Assembly: GCF_002911695.1 (NCBI RefSeq)
Contig: NZ_PQBS01000034.1
Location: 629 to 64,628 of the forward strand
Source: Gracilimonas amylolytica
Lineage (GTDB): Bacteria > Bacteroidota > Rhodothermia > Balneolales > Balneolaceae
Length of the DNA: 64,000 nt
Direction of reading: 5' to 3'
Positions 25,479-36,400 of the stretch are shown piece by piece. Numbering within the stretch: position 1 is the first letter of the stretch; each line of letters begins with the position of its first letter. Made by a program: the position numbers and the translations under genes. The notes under the pieces are model-generated. The model made no database searches. It was given only the letters and a program-made list of their open reading frames with translations, and was not told where the DNA came from.

Positions 25479-25528
25479 TGAAAGCAGAATATGAAAAGCA
25501 ATTGAGGCTGCCTCAAATTCATCCTTAA
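25478..25528 (+). pseudogene. Remnant of the AbiEii toxin start
   Basis: ATG 25478 overlaps the antitoxin stop by one base, the coupling usual for AbiEi-AbiEii pairs. It opens only 16 codons, MKAEYEKQLRLPQIHP, before TAA. The YEKQLRL stretch looks like the usual first helix of AbiEii-type toxins (Y-x-x-Q-(V/L)-x-L). Nothing like the nucleotidyltransferase motif follows before the next gene, so most of the toxin appears deleted. Confidence 0.5.
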
Positions 25529-25635
25529 TTAATCATAGAGCTGTATAGAATATATATTCGGCTTTCATGGCTTTATCAGGTCTAGTCATAGATGAGACTT
25601 AGTCTGGTAGATAAAAAGAGATTTTATTTCTAAAA

Positions 25636-25653
25636 ATTGTTATTATTAACAAT
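25636..25653. promoter_or_regulatory. Palindrome before the AbiE pair
   Basis: ATTGTTA and TAACAAT arms with a 4-bp centre, 18 bp before the AbiEi ATG at 25672. This is the expected place for antitoxin autoregulation. Its sequence differs from the palindrome before the orphan antitoxin, so the two probably do not cross-regulate. Confidence 0.55.
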
Positions 25654-25671
25654 AAATAGAAATGAAAAATC

Positions 25672-26292
25672 ATGACCTATCTTGAGTTCAAAGAAAGCAT
25701 GCGAGAGTTTCCGGTCTTTTCAGTCCGTGAGATTGAGAAGCATTTCCCAAACTTCGACAATCGCAGGCTGGTAGAATGGCAGGAGAAAGGTTACATCCAA
25801 AAATTGCGAAATCGATATTATCGGTTCACGGATTACAAGGTTGATGAGGCTTATCTGTTCTATTGTGCAAATGTCATTTACGGCCCCTCCTATGTGTCAT
25901 TGGAATCAGCCTTGTCTGTTTACGGGTTTATACCGGAAGGGGTCTTTCAAATCACTTCATGCACTACAGTAAAGACAAATACCTTTGAAACGCCAATAGG
26001 TAATTTTGCTTACCGAAACTTAAAATCAGGTTTATTTTTTGGCTATCATCTTCAGCAGTGGGATGGTCATCACTATGCCATTGCCGGACCTGAAAAAACA
26101 ATTATTGACTATCTATACCTGCACAGTGAATTAGAGAGTCCTGCGGATTTTGAAAGCCTTCGGTGGAATGCCGCAGAAATTTCAGCACGCATATCTATGG
26201 AGAAACTTGATACGTACATTAGTCATATTGGGTCCAATGCACTGCAAAATCGGATTAATCACTTAAAGGACTTTTTGAATGCTAACGCTTGA
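25672..26292 (+). CDS. abiEi: AbiEi-like antitoxin of a type IV toxin-antitoxin pair
   Basis: A 206-residue antitoxin. The N-terminal winged helix is seen in FPVFSVREIEKHFPNFDNRRLVEWQEKGYIQKLRNRYYRF, then the middle domain AYLFYCANVIYGPSYVSLESALSVYGFIPEGV and the C-terminal toxin-opposing domain with IAGPEKTIIDYLYLHSEL. It should repress its own operon and block the toxin that overlaps its 3' end by 14 bp. It is shorter than the orphan AbiEi upstream and belongs to a different subgroup, so this is not a recent duplication. Confidence 0.87.
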   Translation: MTYLEFKESMREFPVFSVREIEKHFPNFDNRRLVEWQEKGYIQKLRNRYYRFTDYKVDEAYLFYCANVIYGPSYVSLESALSVYGFIPEGVFQITSCTTVKTNTFETPIGNFAYRNLKSGLFFGYHLQQWDGHHYAIAGPEKTIIDYLYLHSELESPADFESLRWNAAEISARISMEKLDTYISHIGSNALQNRINHLKDFLNANA

Positions 26293-27058
26293 CCAAATCC
26301 AATCCTTTTATCCGGATCAGTTACACCGCTATCCGAAATTTTTATTGAGAGAGTATCTGCAGTACAAGATCTTGGAGATCATTTTTGAAAGTCCGTATGC
26401 CAAAGGTCTGTGCTTTCTTGGGGGGACATGCCTTCGAATCGTACATGGTAATCAGCGCTTTTCTGAAGATCTTGATTTTGATAATCTCTCGTTAAGTGAA
26501 GATGAATTTGAAAAAGTGGCCCGACATATTAGAAAGGAACTCACCAGAGAGGGGTTTGAAACCGAAATGAGAACCGTGATGAAAGGAGCCTGGCACTGCC
26601 ATATAAAGTGTCCGGGATTACTGTTTGAGAAAGGATTGTCTGGCCATAAAAAGGAAAAGATTCTTATCCAATTAGATACCGAGCCCCAGCATTTCGATTA
26701 TGAGCCCAAACGGTTTGTACTAAACCGGTTCGAGGTATTTACCACTATTTTAACCACGCCATTGCCACTCCTGATGGCTCAAAAGTTATATGCTATTGTC
26801 AATCGGGACAGGAATAAAGGCAGAGACTTCTTTGATATGGTTTTTCTGATGGGGCGTAACATCCGGCCTGACTACGATTATCTTGAGGATAAAATTTCAG
26901 TATCCAATGCCAAAAGTTTAAAAGAAGTCGTTCTGGAAAAATGCCAGCAACTTGATATGGAAGAAATGGCCAAAGATGTAGAGCCTTTTCTATTCAAAAC
27001 AACGGACAGAAAAAAGGTGATTCTTTTTAATGATGTGGTTAAGCAATATTCATTTTAA
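26279..27058 (+). CDS. abiEii: AbiEii/AbiGii-type nucleotidyltransferase toxin
   Basis: A 259-residue toxin of the nucleotidyltransferase fold. The diagnostic motif reads GGTCLRIVHGNQRFSEDLDFD (Gly48-Asp68), with the two metal-binding aspartates Asp66 and Asp68. Conserved later parts are LLMAQKLYAIVNRDRNKGRDFFDMVFLM, which holds the lysine and RDxxD block. Characterised relatives add nucleotides to tRNA acceptor ends and stop growth of phage-infected cells. The start is inside the antitoxin gene, so the two are translationally coupled. All key residues are present, so the pair looks functional. No terminator was seen after it, and the next gene is convergent. Confidence 0.92.
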   Translation: MLTLDQIQSFYPDQLHRYPKFLLREYLQYKILEIIFESPYAKGLCFLGGTCLRIVHGNQRFSEDLDFDNLSLSEDEFEKVARHIRKELTREGFETEMRTVMKGAWHCHIKCPGLLFEKGLSGHKKEKILIQLDTEPQHFDYEPKRFVLNRFEVFTTILTTPLPLLMAQKLYAIVNRDRNKGRDFFDMVFLMGRNIRPDYDYLEDKISVSNAKSLKEVVLEKCQQLDMEEMAKDVEPFLFKTTDRKKVILFNDVVKQYSF

Positions 27059-27190
27059 TGGGCAGGTAAACAAAAAGAAAACATTTCAGGTTTGTCTTCT
27101 TTCAGGATCTATGATCTTTAAAAAAGCAAAAAAGTACTTGATCAGATTTACTCACTTCAAAGAAGGCACTCTCAGGTAGTGCTTCCTCAT

Positions 27191-30100
27191 CTAATTCATG
27201 CTGGCGTTGCCAATACCTTTTTTGGTTTCATGACGGTTGAAGGTGAGTTTAAAGAGCGCACCTGGCCGGTCTTCACGGTTTTTGTACATATGGGTACCGT
27301 TGATCTGATCAGTCAGGACCTGAATAAGGTGAGTACCGAGAGAACCGGATTCTTCAATGTATGTTTCAGGGAAACCGGATCCATCATCTTTGATCTCTAT
27401 GGTAATGTTATCATCCACTTCTGTGAGGTTGAACTGAATATTACCTTCTTTCCCATCCTTGAATGCATGCTTATAGGCATTCGTTAATACTTCATTTACT
27501 ATAAGGGAGGCAGGAATAGCCTGATTGATATTCAACTTGATTGGTGCGCAGTCAATATTCAGGTTTATCTCTGAACCGGTCTGAAGGGTTTGTGAGATAT
27601 TTTCAGCCAGTTTCTTCAGGGTATCTGAAAATTCAAGCTGGGAAAAACTGTTGGATTGGTAGAGCAATTCATGAACGTTGGCCATGGTTTTTATGCGGAC
27701 CACACTGTCGTAAATTTTGTTCTGAAGGTCTTCGTTGTCAGATTCAAAGGCTTGCAGCTGCATCATGCCGGATACCACGGCCAGGTTATTTTTTACCCGG
27801 TGGTGTATTTCTGCAAGCAAGGTTTCTTTTTCACTGAGGGAGGCTTTAATAGCTTCCTCATTTTGCTTTTGTTCTGAGATATCCCTGCCAATGGCCACCC
27901 AATGCGTGTATTCGCCTTTTTTATTCTGAACAGGAACCATAGAGGTGTTGACCCAGAACTTCTCACCGTTTTTCTTGTAGTTGATGAATTCTACATCAAT
28001 GGGTTGGTAGGTATCCATGGATTTACGCAACTTCGCCCGAACACGGTCATCGGTCTCAGGTCCGTTCAGAAAATGTAAGGTTTCGCCAATAACCTCGTCC
28101 GGGGCATAGCCTGTGAGTTCTGTAAAAGCTGTATTCGCGAAGATGATCTCTCTGCCATATTCGCCAATTTCAGCATTCAGGATCACCACTGACTCAGATG
28201 TATTGGTAATAACCGACTCAAGCAGTTTTAACCGTTCTTCTTCCTTTCGTGCTTGTGTCACATCCTGCATAGCGCCGATCATACGAACAGGATTGCCATC
28301 ATCATCCTTGATCACAAATGCCCGGTCAAAAACGTATTTATAGGTGCCATCCGCCGCTTTGAATCGGTATTCCATTTGAAACCGGTCGGCACCATTTTTC
28401 AGAACGTTTGACAACGCATCATCCACTACATGAATATCATCGGGATGGATCTTCTCGCGCCACCAGGTGCCTACCTGTTCCACTTCTTTTTTGCTGTACC
28501 CAAACATGTTGTGAATGTTACTGTTGTACAGCATTCGATCCGTTTTGATATCCAGATCCCAGATGGTGTCACTTGTGGCTTTGTTTACAATATCATACCG
28601 TTCCAGGCTGACTTGCAGTTCTTTTTCTTTTTTGATCTTCTCGGTCACATCCCGTTCAATGGCGATGAAGTGAGTGCATTCACCGGCGTCATTGAAAATA
28701 GGATCAATACTCATATTCAGCCAGTAGGCCTCGCCATCTTTGGTGTAATTAAGAATGGTCGTCTCTATCGATTTTTCGTCATGGATGGCCTTTGAGACTT
28801 CCTTAACAGTGGCAGGGTCCGTGTCGGTGCCTTGAAGAAAATCACTGGGTTTTTTACCAATGACTTCACTGAATTTATATCCGGTCAGTTCAATAAATGC
28901 ATAGTTGACCCAAGTGATCAATCCTTCGCAGTCGGTTATAATGACCGCATCCGTAGTTTTAGCGGCTACCAGTGAAAGTTCCCTGAGTTTCTCCTCTCTT
29001 TTGATCTGTTGGGTCACGTTACGCGAGTTGGCCACATATCCTGCAACGGCCGGTTCGTCCAGCATGTCGGTGATGATGGTCTCAACCCAAAAGTAATTGC
29101 CATTTTGATCCTGCAAGCGATAGGGTTCTAATATGATGCGTTTTTCGTAGGTCAGCTGTTCCAGCATATGGCTGATCCGGGCCCTGTCTTCCGGGTGCAC
29201 CAGGTCAATGGCCTTCATGCCCATATACTCATTGAAGTCATTGCCAACAGAAGGGCTCACGTATTTGAATCTAAGCGATTCATCCAGAATTCCGATCAGG
29301 TCAGCGCCTTCCTGAACCAGGGCCTTAAAGCGTTTTTCACTGTTCAGGAGTTCTTTTTCGGCTCGTTCCTTTTCCTCACTGTCAAACAGTATTCTGACTA
29401 TTTGTGAGGCTCTTTCGATCGTATTTCGTTCAAATTTGGTAGGCAGTGAGGGTGTTTCATGATAGACCGCAAAGGTGGCAAATACTTCTCCGGTAGCATC
29501 AAAGATCGGTTGCGACCAGCAGGCACCAAAGTTATACGTTTCACCAAGGTGTTTGAAATCTTCCCACAAGGGATCTTCGAAAATGTTTGAAACCACCACC
29601 TGTTCTTTTCGATAGGCGGCGGTGCCACACGATCCGGTATTTTCTCCAATTGCCACACCGTCGATCTCGTTCAGGTATTCCACGGGCATGGAAGGGGAGC
29701 AAAAGTTGGATAATTTCCCGTTTTTAATAAGAGTAATGGAGGTTTTGATATCAGAATGTAAACGCTCTATACCGATCAGAAATTCTGATGCAATTTGTTT
29801 GGTTGAACCGGAGCGGACGGTATTCTTTTCCAGGACGTCCCGTTCCAGTCGCTGAAGTTCGTTATAATATTTTTGTTCGGTTACATCCGTGGCCGTCAGT
29901 AATATACCGTTGATGATCTCATCATCCGTCAAGTTGGTAGCCGAACATTGCAGCCAATCCCAGGTGCCGTTTTTATTTTTGAACCGAAATGGCCGAACTT
30001 CTATTTGTTTGTGATCCCTGATCTGAGCAAAGTCCTCTTTTACCGCTTCCAGATCCTGGGGGTTGATGAAATCCTGAATGTTTTTTCCGGTCAGTTCCTC

Positions 30101-31537
30101 AGCCTTCCACCCAACGATCTTGTACACATTATGGCTGACAAATTCGAAGTTTCCGTCCTCATCTATGATCTGGATCAGGTCACCGCCTTCTTCCACCATA
30201 GACTTGAACTTGTATTCATTTACCTTAAGCTTCTCGGTGGTGTTACGCAGTTTAATGGCATTCGCAATGTTTGAACCGATGGTTTGAAGGTATTGTACTT
30301 CTTCATCACTCCAAATTCGTTCATTTTTGCAATCGTCAAATCCGATAAATCCATGTAGCCTGCCATCCACGAAAATGGGAAAGTGAAGAATGGACACAAT
30401 ACCCTGAGAGATAAGGATCTCTTTAAAACGGGATTCCGGAATATCCTTTACCAGCATCTGGAATACTTTTCTTTCGTTCAATTCCGAAAAAATAAGTGGG
30501 TAATCATCCAGCCTGATATTTTGCAGTTCCGGATTATCCAACTCAGCACTGATTCCGTCAGCCGTCCACTCAATTTTTTGGCTGGAAAGCAAGTCGCCGT
30601 TCTCAGGATCCTCGTGATTTTCAAAATAATAGACCCGGTCCACATCGGCGGCTTCTCCAATGATGCCAAGTGTGGTATTTAAGGCGCTCAACCAGTCTTC
30701 ATACTTGATCAAGGCACCGGTTACGCGGGCATTGGCAGCAAGCAACTTACTTTTTTGTTTAATAGCTTTTTCAGCTTCGATCTTGTGAGTGATGTCTTCA
30801 GCCAAAGCCATACGCATGGGTTTCCCATCCAGCACGATCTCACTGGTGCTGATCTCAACATCAAAAACTTCCCCGTTCTTGCGCCGGTGGACCACATGGG
30901 AGAGGTAAAATTGTGTACCGCTACTATCGATCTTTTCGATCACAGATGTGAATTGATCGATGGTGTCTTCAGGACGAATATCGATCAGGTTCATTTGAAT
31001 GAATTCCTCTTTGGAGTAACCGTACTGGTCGATGGCCGCTTCATTAACATCCACGATATCCCTTGTGGTCACATCAATAAGGAACATGGGTTGAGGGGAG
31101 AGGTTGAAAATCTCCCGGTACTTGGTTTCAGAGCTCTTGAGGGACTGCCTGATCCGGTTCCGCTCCATACTGTATGTGATCACCTTATTGAGGAAATAAG
31201 GAGTGATCTCATCTTTTAACACATAATCAGCCACACCCATACTGAGGGTCTTCAGGCCAAATTCCTGATTTTCATATCCGGTGAGTACGATGACCGGTAT
31301 GCCGCCGGCCAGTTCAACTACTTTTTTCACGAGTGCCTCGCCACTCATATCAGGGAGGGACAGATCCAACAGTATAGAATGATAATCCTGATTGGTTTCC
31401 AGGAGGGTTTTGGATTCATCGAAAGTTTCGGCATGGTCGATGTTGACTGAATCCCATATATCGGACAGATACTCCTCTATGAGTACAAAGTCCCCCGGAT
31501 TATCTTCTATGATCAGTAGTTTTAGATCTTGCCCCAT
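27191..31537 (-). CDS. Hybrid sensor kinase: receiver, PAS/GAF array, HWE/HisKA_2 kinase
   Basis: A 1,448-residue soluble signalling protein. Order by eye: receiver domain 1-125 (LLIIEDNPGD, phospho-Asp in LLDLSLPD); PAS; GAF (about 275-425); PAS; GAF (about 575-725, with GENTGSCGTAAYRKE); then four more PAS domains to about 1,240, most ending in the DVT/DIS PAC signature. The kinase is of the HisKA_2 type (EIHHRVKNNLAVVSGMMQLQ, phosphorylated His in the first HH pair) with an ATPase domain (NEVLTNAYKHAF, IEIKDDGSGFP). The receiver at the front suggests it is controlled by another kinase, probably one of its neighbours. No membrane segment is seen. It is the last gene of a minus-strand run, 20 bp after the stand-alone receiver gene. 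Confidence 0.9.
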   Translation of the reverse strand: MGQDLKLLIIEDNPGDFVLIEEYLSDIWDSVNIDHAETFDESKTLLETNQDYHSILLDLSLPDMSGEALVKKVVELAGGIPVIVLTGYENQEFGLKTLSMGVADYVLKDEITPYFLNKVITYSMERNRIRQSLKSSETKYREIFNLSPQPMFLIDVTTRDIVDVNEAAIDQYGYSKEEFIQMNLIDIRPEDTIDQFTSVIEKIDSSGTQFYLSHVVHRRKNGEVFDVEISTSEIVLDGKPMRMALAEDITHKIEAEKAIKQKSKLLAANARVTGALIKYEDWLSALNTTLGIIGEAADVDRVYYFENHEDPENGDLLSSQKIEWTADGISAELDNPELQNIRLDDYPLIFSELNERKVFQMLVKDIPESRFKEILISQGIVSILHFPIFVDGRLHGFIGFDDCKNERIWSDEEVQYLQTIGSNIANAIKLRNTTEKLKVNEYKFKSMVEEGGDLIQIIDEDGNFEFVSHNVYKIVGWKAEELTGKNIQDFINPQDLEAVKEDFAQIRDHKQIEVRPFRFKNKNGTWDWLQCSATNLTDDEIINGILLTATDVTEQKYYNELQRLERDVLEKNTVRSGSTKQIASEFLIGIERLHSDIKTSITLIKNGKLSNFCSPSMPVEYLNEIDGVAIGENTGSCGTAAYRKEQVVVSNIFEDPLWEDFKHLGETYNFGACWSQPIFDATGEVFATFAVYHETPSLPTKFERNTIERASQIVRILFDSEEKERAEKELLNSEKRFKALVQEGADLIGILDESLRFKYVSPSVGNDFNEYMGMKAIDLVHPEDRARISHMLEQLTYEKRIILEPYRLQDQNGNYFWVETIITDMLDEPAVAGYVANSRNVTQQIKREEKLRELSLVAAKTTDAVIITDCEGLITWVNYAFIELTGYKFSEVIGKKPSDFLQGTDTDPATVKEVSKAIHDEKSIETTILNYTKDGEAYWLNMSIDPIFNDAGECTHFIAIERDVTEKIKKEKELQVSLERYDIVNKATSDTIWDLDIKTDRMLYNSNIHNMFGYSKKEVEQVGTWWREKIHPDDIHVVDDALSNVLKNGADRFQMEYRFKAADGTYKYVFDRAFVIKDDDGNPVRMIGAMQDVTQARKEEERLKLLESVITNTSESVVILNAEIGEYGREIIFANTAFTELTGYAPDEVIGETLHFLNGPETDDRVRAKLRKSMDTYQPIDVEFINYKKNGEKFWVNTSMVPVQNKKGEYTHWVAIGRDISEQKQNEEAIKASLSEKETLLAEIHHRVKNNLAVVSGMMQLQAFESDNEDLQNKIYDSVVRIKTMANVHELLYQSNSFSQLEFSDTLKKLAENISQTLQTGSEINLNIDCAPIKLNINQAIPASLIVNEVLTNAYKHAFKDGKEGNIQFNLTEVDDNITIEIKDDGSGFPETYIEESGSLGTHLIQVLTDQINGTHMYKNREDRPGALFKLTFNRHETKKGIGNASMN

Positions 31538-31557
31538 AGCGGTAAGGTAATCAGAAA

Positions 31558-31998
31558 TTAGTTGGTTTTAGGTGGTAACTGCACGATAGAGATCCAGAAA
31601 TCCTCGATCGTACTTATGACGTCAATGAAACTGTTGATATCCACCGGTTTGGTGATATAGCAGTTGGAATGATTTTTATATGACTTGATAATATCCACAT
31701 CATCAGAAGAGGTGGTAAGCATAATAACGGGGATGTGTTTCAGCTCATCATGAGTTTTGATATGCTGAAGCACTTTGTGGCCGTTCATTTTAGGGAGATT
31801 GATATCCAGCAGCACCAGGTCAGGTTCAATGGCATCTTCGTATCCCTCATTCTTTTCAAGATATTGTATCGCCTCCCAGCCATCCCTTACCACAGAAATC
31901 GAATTTTTGATCCGTCCTTCATCCAGGGCTTCCCGGGTTAATACGATATCGCCTTCGTTATCTTCTACTAACAGTATGTGGATCTCTTTCGGCTTCAT
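31558..31998 (-). CDS. Stand-alone response regulator (Rcp1/CheY-like)
   Basis: A 146-residue single receiver domain. Acidic pair in LLVEDNEGD, phospho-Asp in DLVLLDINLPKMNGH, Thr in VIMLTTSSDD and Lys in YITKPVD are all present. The lack of an output domain and the NEGD/TREAL pattern match the Rcp1 type that shuttles phosphate from phytochrome-like and PAS kinases. It sits between two kinase genes, 47 bp and 20 bp away, so it most likely relays phosphate between them. Confidence 0.93.
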   Translation of the reverse strand: MKPKEIHILLVEDNEGDIVLTREALDEGRIKNSISVVRDGWEAIQYLEKNEGYEDAIEPDLVLLDINLPKMNGHKVLQHIKTHDELKHIPVIMLTTSSDDVDIIKSYKNHSNCYITKPVDINSFIDVISTIEDFWISIVQLPPKTN

Positions 31999-32045
31999 GG
32001 TTTCTTGGTTTTGTTGGGGTTACTGATACTCATCTTATGCTGCTA

Positions 32046-33404
32046 TCACTTTTTTAAAGTGAAATAAAAGGTGCTTCCTGTGTCAACTTCAGACTCAACC
32101 CAAAGTTTCCCGCCATGCCGGTCTATGATCTTCTTGGTAATGGCAAGACCGATCCCGGTTCCGGGATATTCGCTACCGGAGTGCAGGCGTCGGAAAATTT
32201 CAAAAATTTCATTCAGGTTTTCTTCGGGGATACCGATCCCATTATCACGAACCTCAAACTGCCAGTGCGTTTGTTTATCGGTACAGATAATGTGAATTAT
32301 GGGTTTCTCACCGGGTTTGTGAAATTTTATCCCATTGCTGATCAAATTCTGAAAAACCCTGATGATTTCCTGCCTGAAAACCGATACGTCCGGCAAGGTA
32401 TGTTCAATATGTATTTCCGCCTCATGCTGGGTGATCAATGCCCCCAGGTTTTGCTCAACATCCTCTAAAACAGAGTTAAAATCAACAGATACTTTTTCAG
32501 TTCCCGAGCGTCCTACACGGGAATAATCAAGCAGGTCATCGATCAGTAATTGCATGCGATCGGCACCGTCAACGGCAAAATGAATGTACTGATCCGCTTT
32601 CTCATCGAGCTTTTTACCATACTTTTTCTGAAGTAAACCCATGAAGCTTTTCACCATTCTGAGGGGTTCCTTCAGGTCGTGTGAAATAGAGTAGGCAAAT
32701 TGCTCCAGCTCCTGATTCTTTTCGTTGAGCTTATCTACCGTTTGATTTAGCTGAGCTTCTTCCAGTTCCAGGTCTGTTCTTAAGTTATTTTCCCGGATAA
32801 TGGCGGTCTGAAGTCCGTCAAACAGGATAGGGATGATGTACACGGAAACCGCACTCAAAAATATGAGGTTCGTTGATACAGCGATCCAGGTATCCACTCC
32901 GTAGCCATGAATGATCTCAAAATTTCCGTAATCATAGTAGATCAAGGTCCCGATGGCGGCACAGATCAAGATGTTCAAACCAACTGCTGTGTACCCATAT
33001 ACTTTACCGAGGCTAAGCACCACAAATACAGTGATAGCCAGCAGATACAGTAATCCCGGGCCAAATGAGCCAAGGTAGAACAGAAGAACCGTAGAGGTCA
33101 GATACAGAGCCCCGTTAAACAGGATCTTTCGGGTTTTAACCTCCCAGCCTGAATAAAAGGCCACGGATAATACTACCGCGATGGTCACAATGTCAGAAAT
33201 GAAAAGTCCGAATAATCCTTCCACATATACCATATACAACCCGGGAATGACGGTCATCAGGCTTAAAGGGATCAGATAGATCACCGAGGCTGCAAACAGC
33301 TTATTTTGCCAGTAAACCAATGAGGTTATAGCAACCAGGTCGTCGGTACAGTTCTCCGTGACCTTATGCTTATACCATCTCCATATTTTTTTCAGGGTTA
33401 TCAT
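32046..33404 (-). CDS. Membrane-bound histidine kinase
   Basis: A 452-residue kinase. About six membrane helices fill residues 35-205 (for example LFAASVIYLIPLSLMTVIPGLYMVY, LLYLLAITVFVVLSLGKVYGYTAV and IFLSAVSVYIIPILF), followed by a coiled linker, then HisKA with FAYSISHDLKEPLRMVKSFMGLL (phospho-His in SHDLKEP) and a full ATPase domain (NLISNGIKFH, DNGIGI, GTGIGLAI). There is no PAS domain, so the signal is probably sensed by the membrane part. The kinase core is closely similar to that of the 36959 gene, suggesting duplication. It is the second gene in the minus-strand run. Confidence 0.92.
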   Translation of the reverse strand: MITLKKIWRWYKHKVTENCTDDLVAITSLVYWQNKLFAASVIYLIPLSLMTVIPGLYMVYVEGLFGLFISDIVTIAVVLSVAFYSGWEVKTRKILFNGALYLTSTVLLFYLGSFGPGLLYLLAITVFVVLSLGKVYGYTAVGLNILICAAIGTLIYYDYGNFEIIHGYGVDTWIAVSTNLIFLSAVSVYIIPILFDGLQTAIIRENNLRTDLELEEAQLNQTVDKLNEKNQELEQFAYSISHDLKEPLRMVKSFMGLLQKKYGKKLDEKADQYIHFAVDGADRMQLLIDDLLDYSRVGRSGTEKVSVDFNSVLEDVEQNLGALITQHEAEIHIEHTLPDVSVFRQEIIRVFQNLISNGIKFHKPGEKPIIHIICTDKQTHWQFEVRDNGIGIPEENLNEIFEIFRRLHSGSEYPGTGIGLAITKKIIDRHGGKLWVESEVDTGSTFYFTLKK

Positions 33405-33461
33405 TCAGGTGTCCGTTATGCCAAATGTTGTGTCGTGTTGTGGTTAAAGTTCAAAAATGTT

Positions 33462-36400
33462 TTAGATCGCTTCTTCTTTTGAAAGGGTGAAATAGAAGGT
33501 ACTGCCTTTGCCTTCCTCCGATTCCAGCCAGATCTTGCCTCCGTGCCGTTCCACGATCTTCTTCGTGATAGCCAGGCCAATGCCTGTTCCGGAATACTCA
33601 TCCCGCGTATGAAGCCGCTGAAAGATCTGGAAAATACCATCCTGAAATTCCTTACGAATGCCGATCCCATTGTCACTTACTTTAAATTCCCAATGGGTAT
33701 CCGTTTCAGTATATGTGATCTCTACTTTCGGGGAAGCACCCTCTTTGTGATATTTCAATCCATTGTTGATCAGGTTCTGAAACACCTGTTTGATCGGCCC
33801 GGGATTGGCGTAAACCACCGGAAGTGATTCTGTGATGATCTCACCCCCGGTTTCTTCAATATGTTTGCGTTCCAAGGTCTTCACTTCTTCCAGGATCACA
33901 TTCAGATCCACGGATTCCCGCTGTTTTTTATCCTGATTCAGCCTTGAGTAATTAAGCAGATCCAGAATGATCTGCCGCATACGCTGTGCACCATCAACGG
34001 CAAAATGGATGTATTTTTTGGCTCTTTCGTCCAGGTCGTCACTGTATTTTTTGTCAAGTTGTGTGAGGAAGCTGGTGACCATTCTGAGAGGCTCCTGTAG
34101 GTCGTGTGAAGCCACGTAAGCAAATTGTTCGAGCTCAGCATTGGAAGCGGCTAATTCCTGAGCGTGTAATTCAAGGTCCCGGTTTAATTTTTCGAGGGCT
34201 TTTCTGGCTTTCTTGCGCTCGGTGATGTCCTGAACGGTGCCTTCAAATAGTATCGGTTGCCCTTTTTTATTATGGATGATCTTACCGATCTCATGAACCC
34301 ACTTAACGGTACCGTCCGGCAGAATGATCCGGTGTTCAATGTCCAGTGCTTCTTCACCTGAAATAGCGGCTGATTGTTGTGCATCAAAGGCATCCAGATC
34401 TTCGGGGTGGACCGTATTTCTAAAATCTTCGAAGACCAGAGGTTCCTGAGTTGGATCTAAACCCCAAATTCTGAAAACCTCATCCGACCAGTACAGATCA
34501 CGGGATTTCAGATTCAATTCCCAGTATCCAAGTGAAGCAATTTCCTGAGCCGTTTTAAGCTTTTTGTTGGTTTCAATGATCTGTTGTTCGACGATCTTTC
34601 TATCTGTTACATCACGCCCAAAGGCGAAGACAAAGTTATCTTCTCCAAATACTTCGGAGGATCGCCATGAGATATATCGTGTATCACCGGATCTTGTGAT
34701 CCACCGATTTATGTAGTTATTGGCATTTCGTTCACCGGTTACCGTTTCTTCATATTCCTTGTTGGTGTCATCCAGGTCATCAGGGTGAATGAAGGTTTGG
34801 AAATTTTGTGAAGTGAGCTCTTCTTCAGAATATCCCATCAGTTCACAAAAACCGGGATTTACTTTTATGAACCGATTGTTAGATGCCGCAATGGCCAGGA
34901 TATCCGGCGAGCTTTTGAACAGAAGCTGCATTTCTTCTTCGCGCTGTTTCCGGCGTATTTCAGCTCCAAGAAAATCCTGAAGTATTTTGTAAGGGCGAAC
35001 TTTATGGCGGTTGATCTGTGCCGGTTCCTCGCTGCCTAATAAAAGCACGCCAATAAAGTCATCGTTATGAAAGAGGGGAAAAGCAGTAGCCGATTTCAGT
35101 TCAGATTCTTTTGCCGCTTCATTTCGTATGAATGCGGGGTTTTCAGAAAGGTTGTCCCAGGTTTCTGTGGACCTGTTTTTCCATACCAGCCCCGGCAGTC
35201 CTTCTCCGTAGCCGAATTTATTTACAGATCTACTGTATTTATAAAATGTCCGGCCAATGTTATTTCTGGCAAACGAGGCCATGAGATTTAAGTGATTTTT
35301 TGTGGCACTAACCAGCCAGATCTCGGCAAGGCTGAATTTTTCATACTCAGCCAGATAGTGTAACAAATGGTCTAAGATAGAATGTAAGCGGTCCTCATGT
35401 TTAAAAAACTGGGCAACCTGATGCTGAAGGTGAGTTTGTAATTCAGCTTGTTTGCTTTCAGTCACATCCCGCAACGCTCCGATCATACGAATGGCTTTAC
35501 CTTTGTGGTTCCGGATCACATAACCGTTTTCATGGACGTAGGCATACTCTCCATTTTCACGCCTGAACCGGTATTCATACTCTACCTGATTCAAATTCGG
35601 ATCATTCAGGGTTTGATCCAGTTCTTCCTGAACCCGGTCTATATCAGAAGGGTGCACGTTATCAGACCATAATTTCAGGGAATTCACCTGATTTCCGGTA
35701 TCGTAACCAAAAAGGGTTTTCAACCCATCTCCCCAATGCAGGGTATCTTCTTCCATATCCCAGTCGTAAATGGCATCACGGGTAGCTTTACTGGCAAAAT
35801 CGTAACGCTCAAGGCTTTTCTGCAGCTGCTCTTCATACGTTTTCCGTTCGGTGATGTCAGACAGTGATCCGACAATGCCGGTGACGTTGCCATCTTCAAC
35901 CACCGGAGCCTCATGGATCTCAACCCAGATAATGCGGTTGTCAGCAGTTTTCAGCTGTAATTCATAAGGAGGTTGAGTTTCACCCGTTTCCAGTGCTTTC
36001 CGGGTATGCTGCTCACCGATCTTATTGAGGGGGTGATCGGTGATGAATTCCGTCCATTTTCGCATGGCTTTTTCAGGAGAAAACCCAAGAAAGTATTTGG
36101 ACTGTGGACTAACGTAAGTCAAAACACCCTCGGCATCGTGCTTAAAGAACATATTGGTGCTGTGTTCCACCACCTGCTGGTACTTTTCCTGAGCCTTATG
36201 CTCGGCCGTTTTTTCGATCAGGGAGACAAAAGAGCCTACGATCTCATCGTGTTCATCCCTGGCCGGTTTATATTTGATATCAAAATATCGGGTACCACCG
36301 CTTTTGGTAGGCACTTTCAGTAGATCCGAAATAGTTTCGCCTTTAAGAACACTTACGTATCGTTCTTTTAAGGCCTCCTTTCGCTCAGGCAGAGTGAGAT

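Noticed and set aside
2434-27190. CRISPR array to go with the Cas4-like nuclease
   Set aside because: No regularly spaced repeats and no cas1, cas2 or effector genes were seen.
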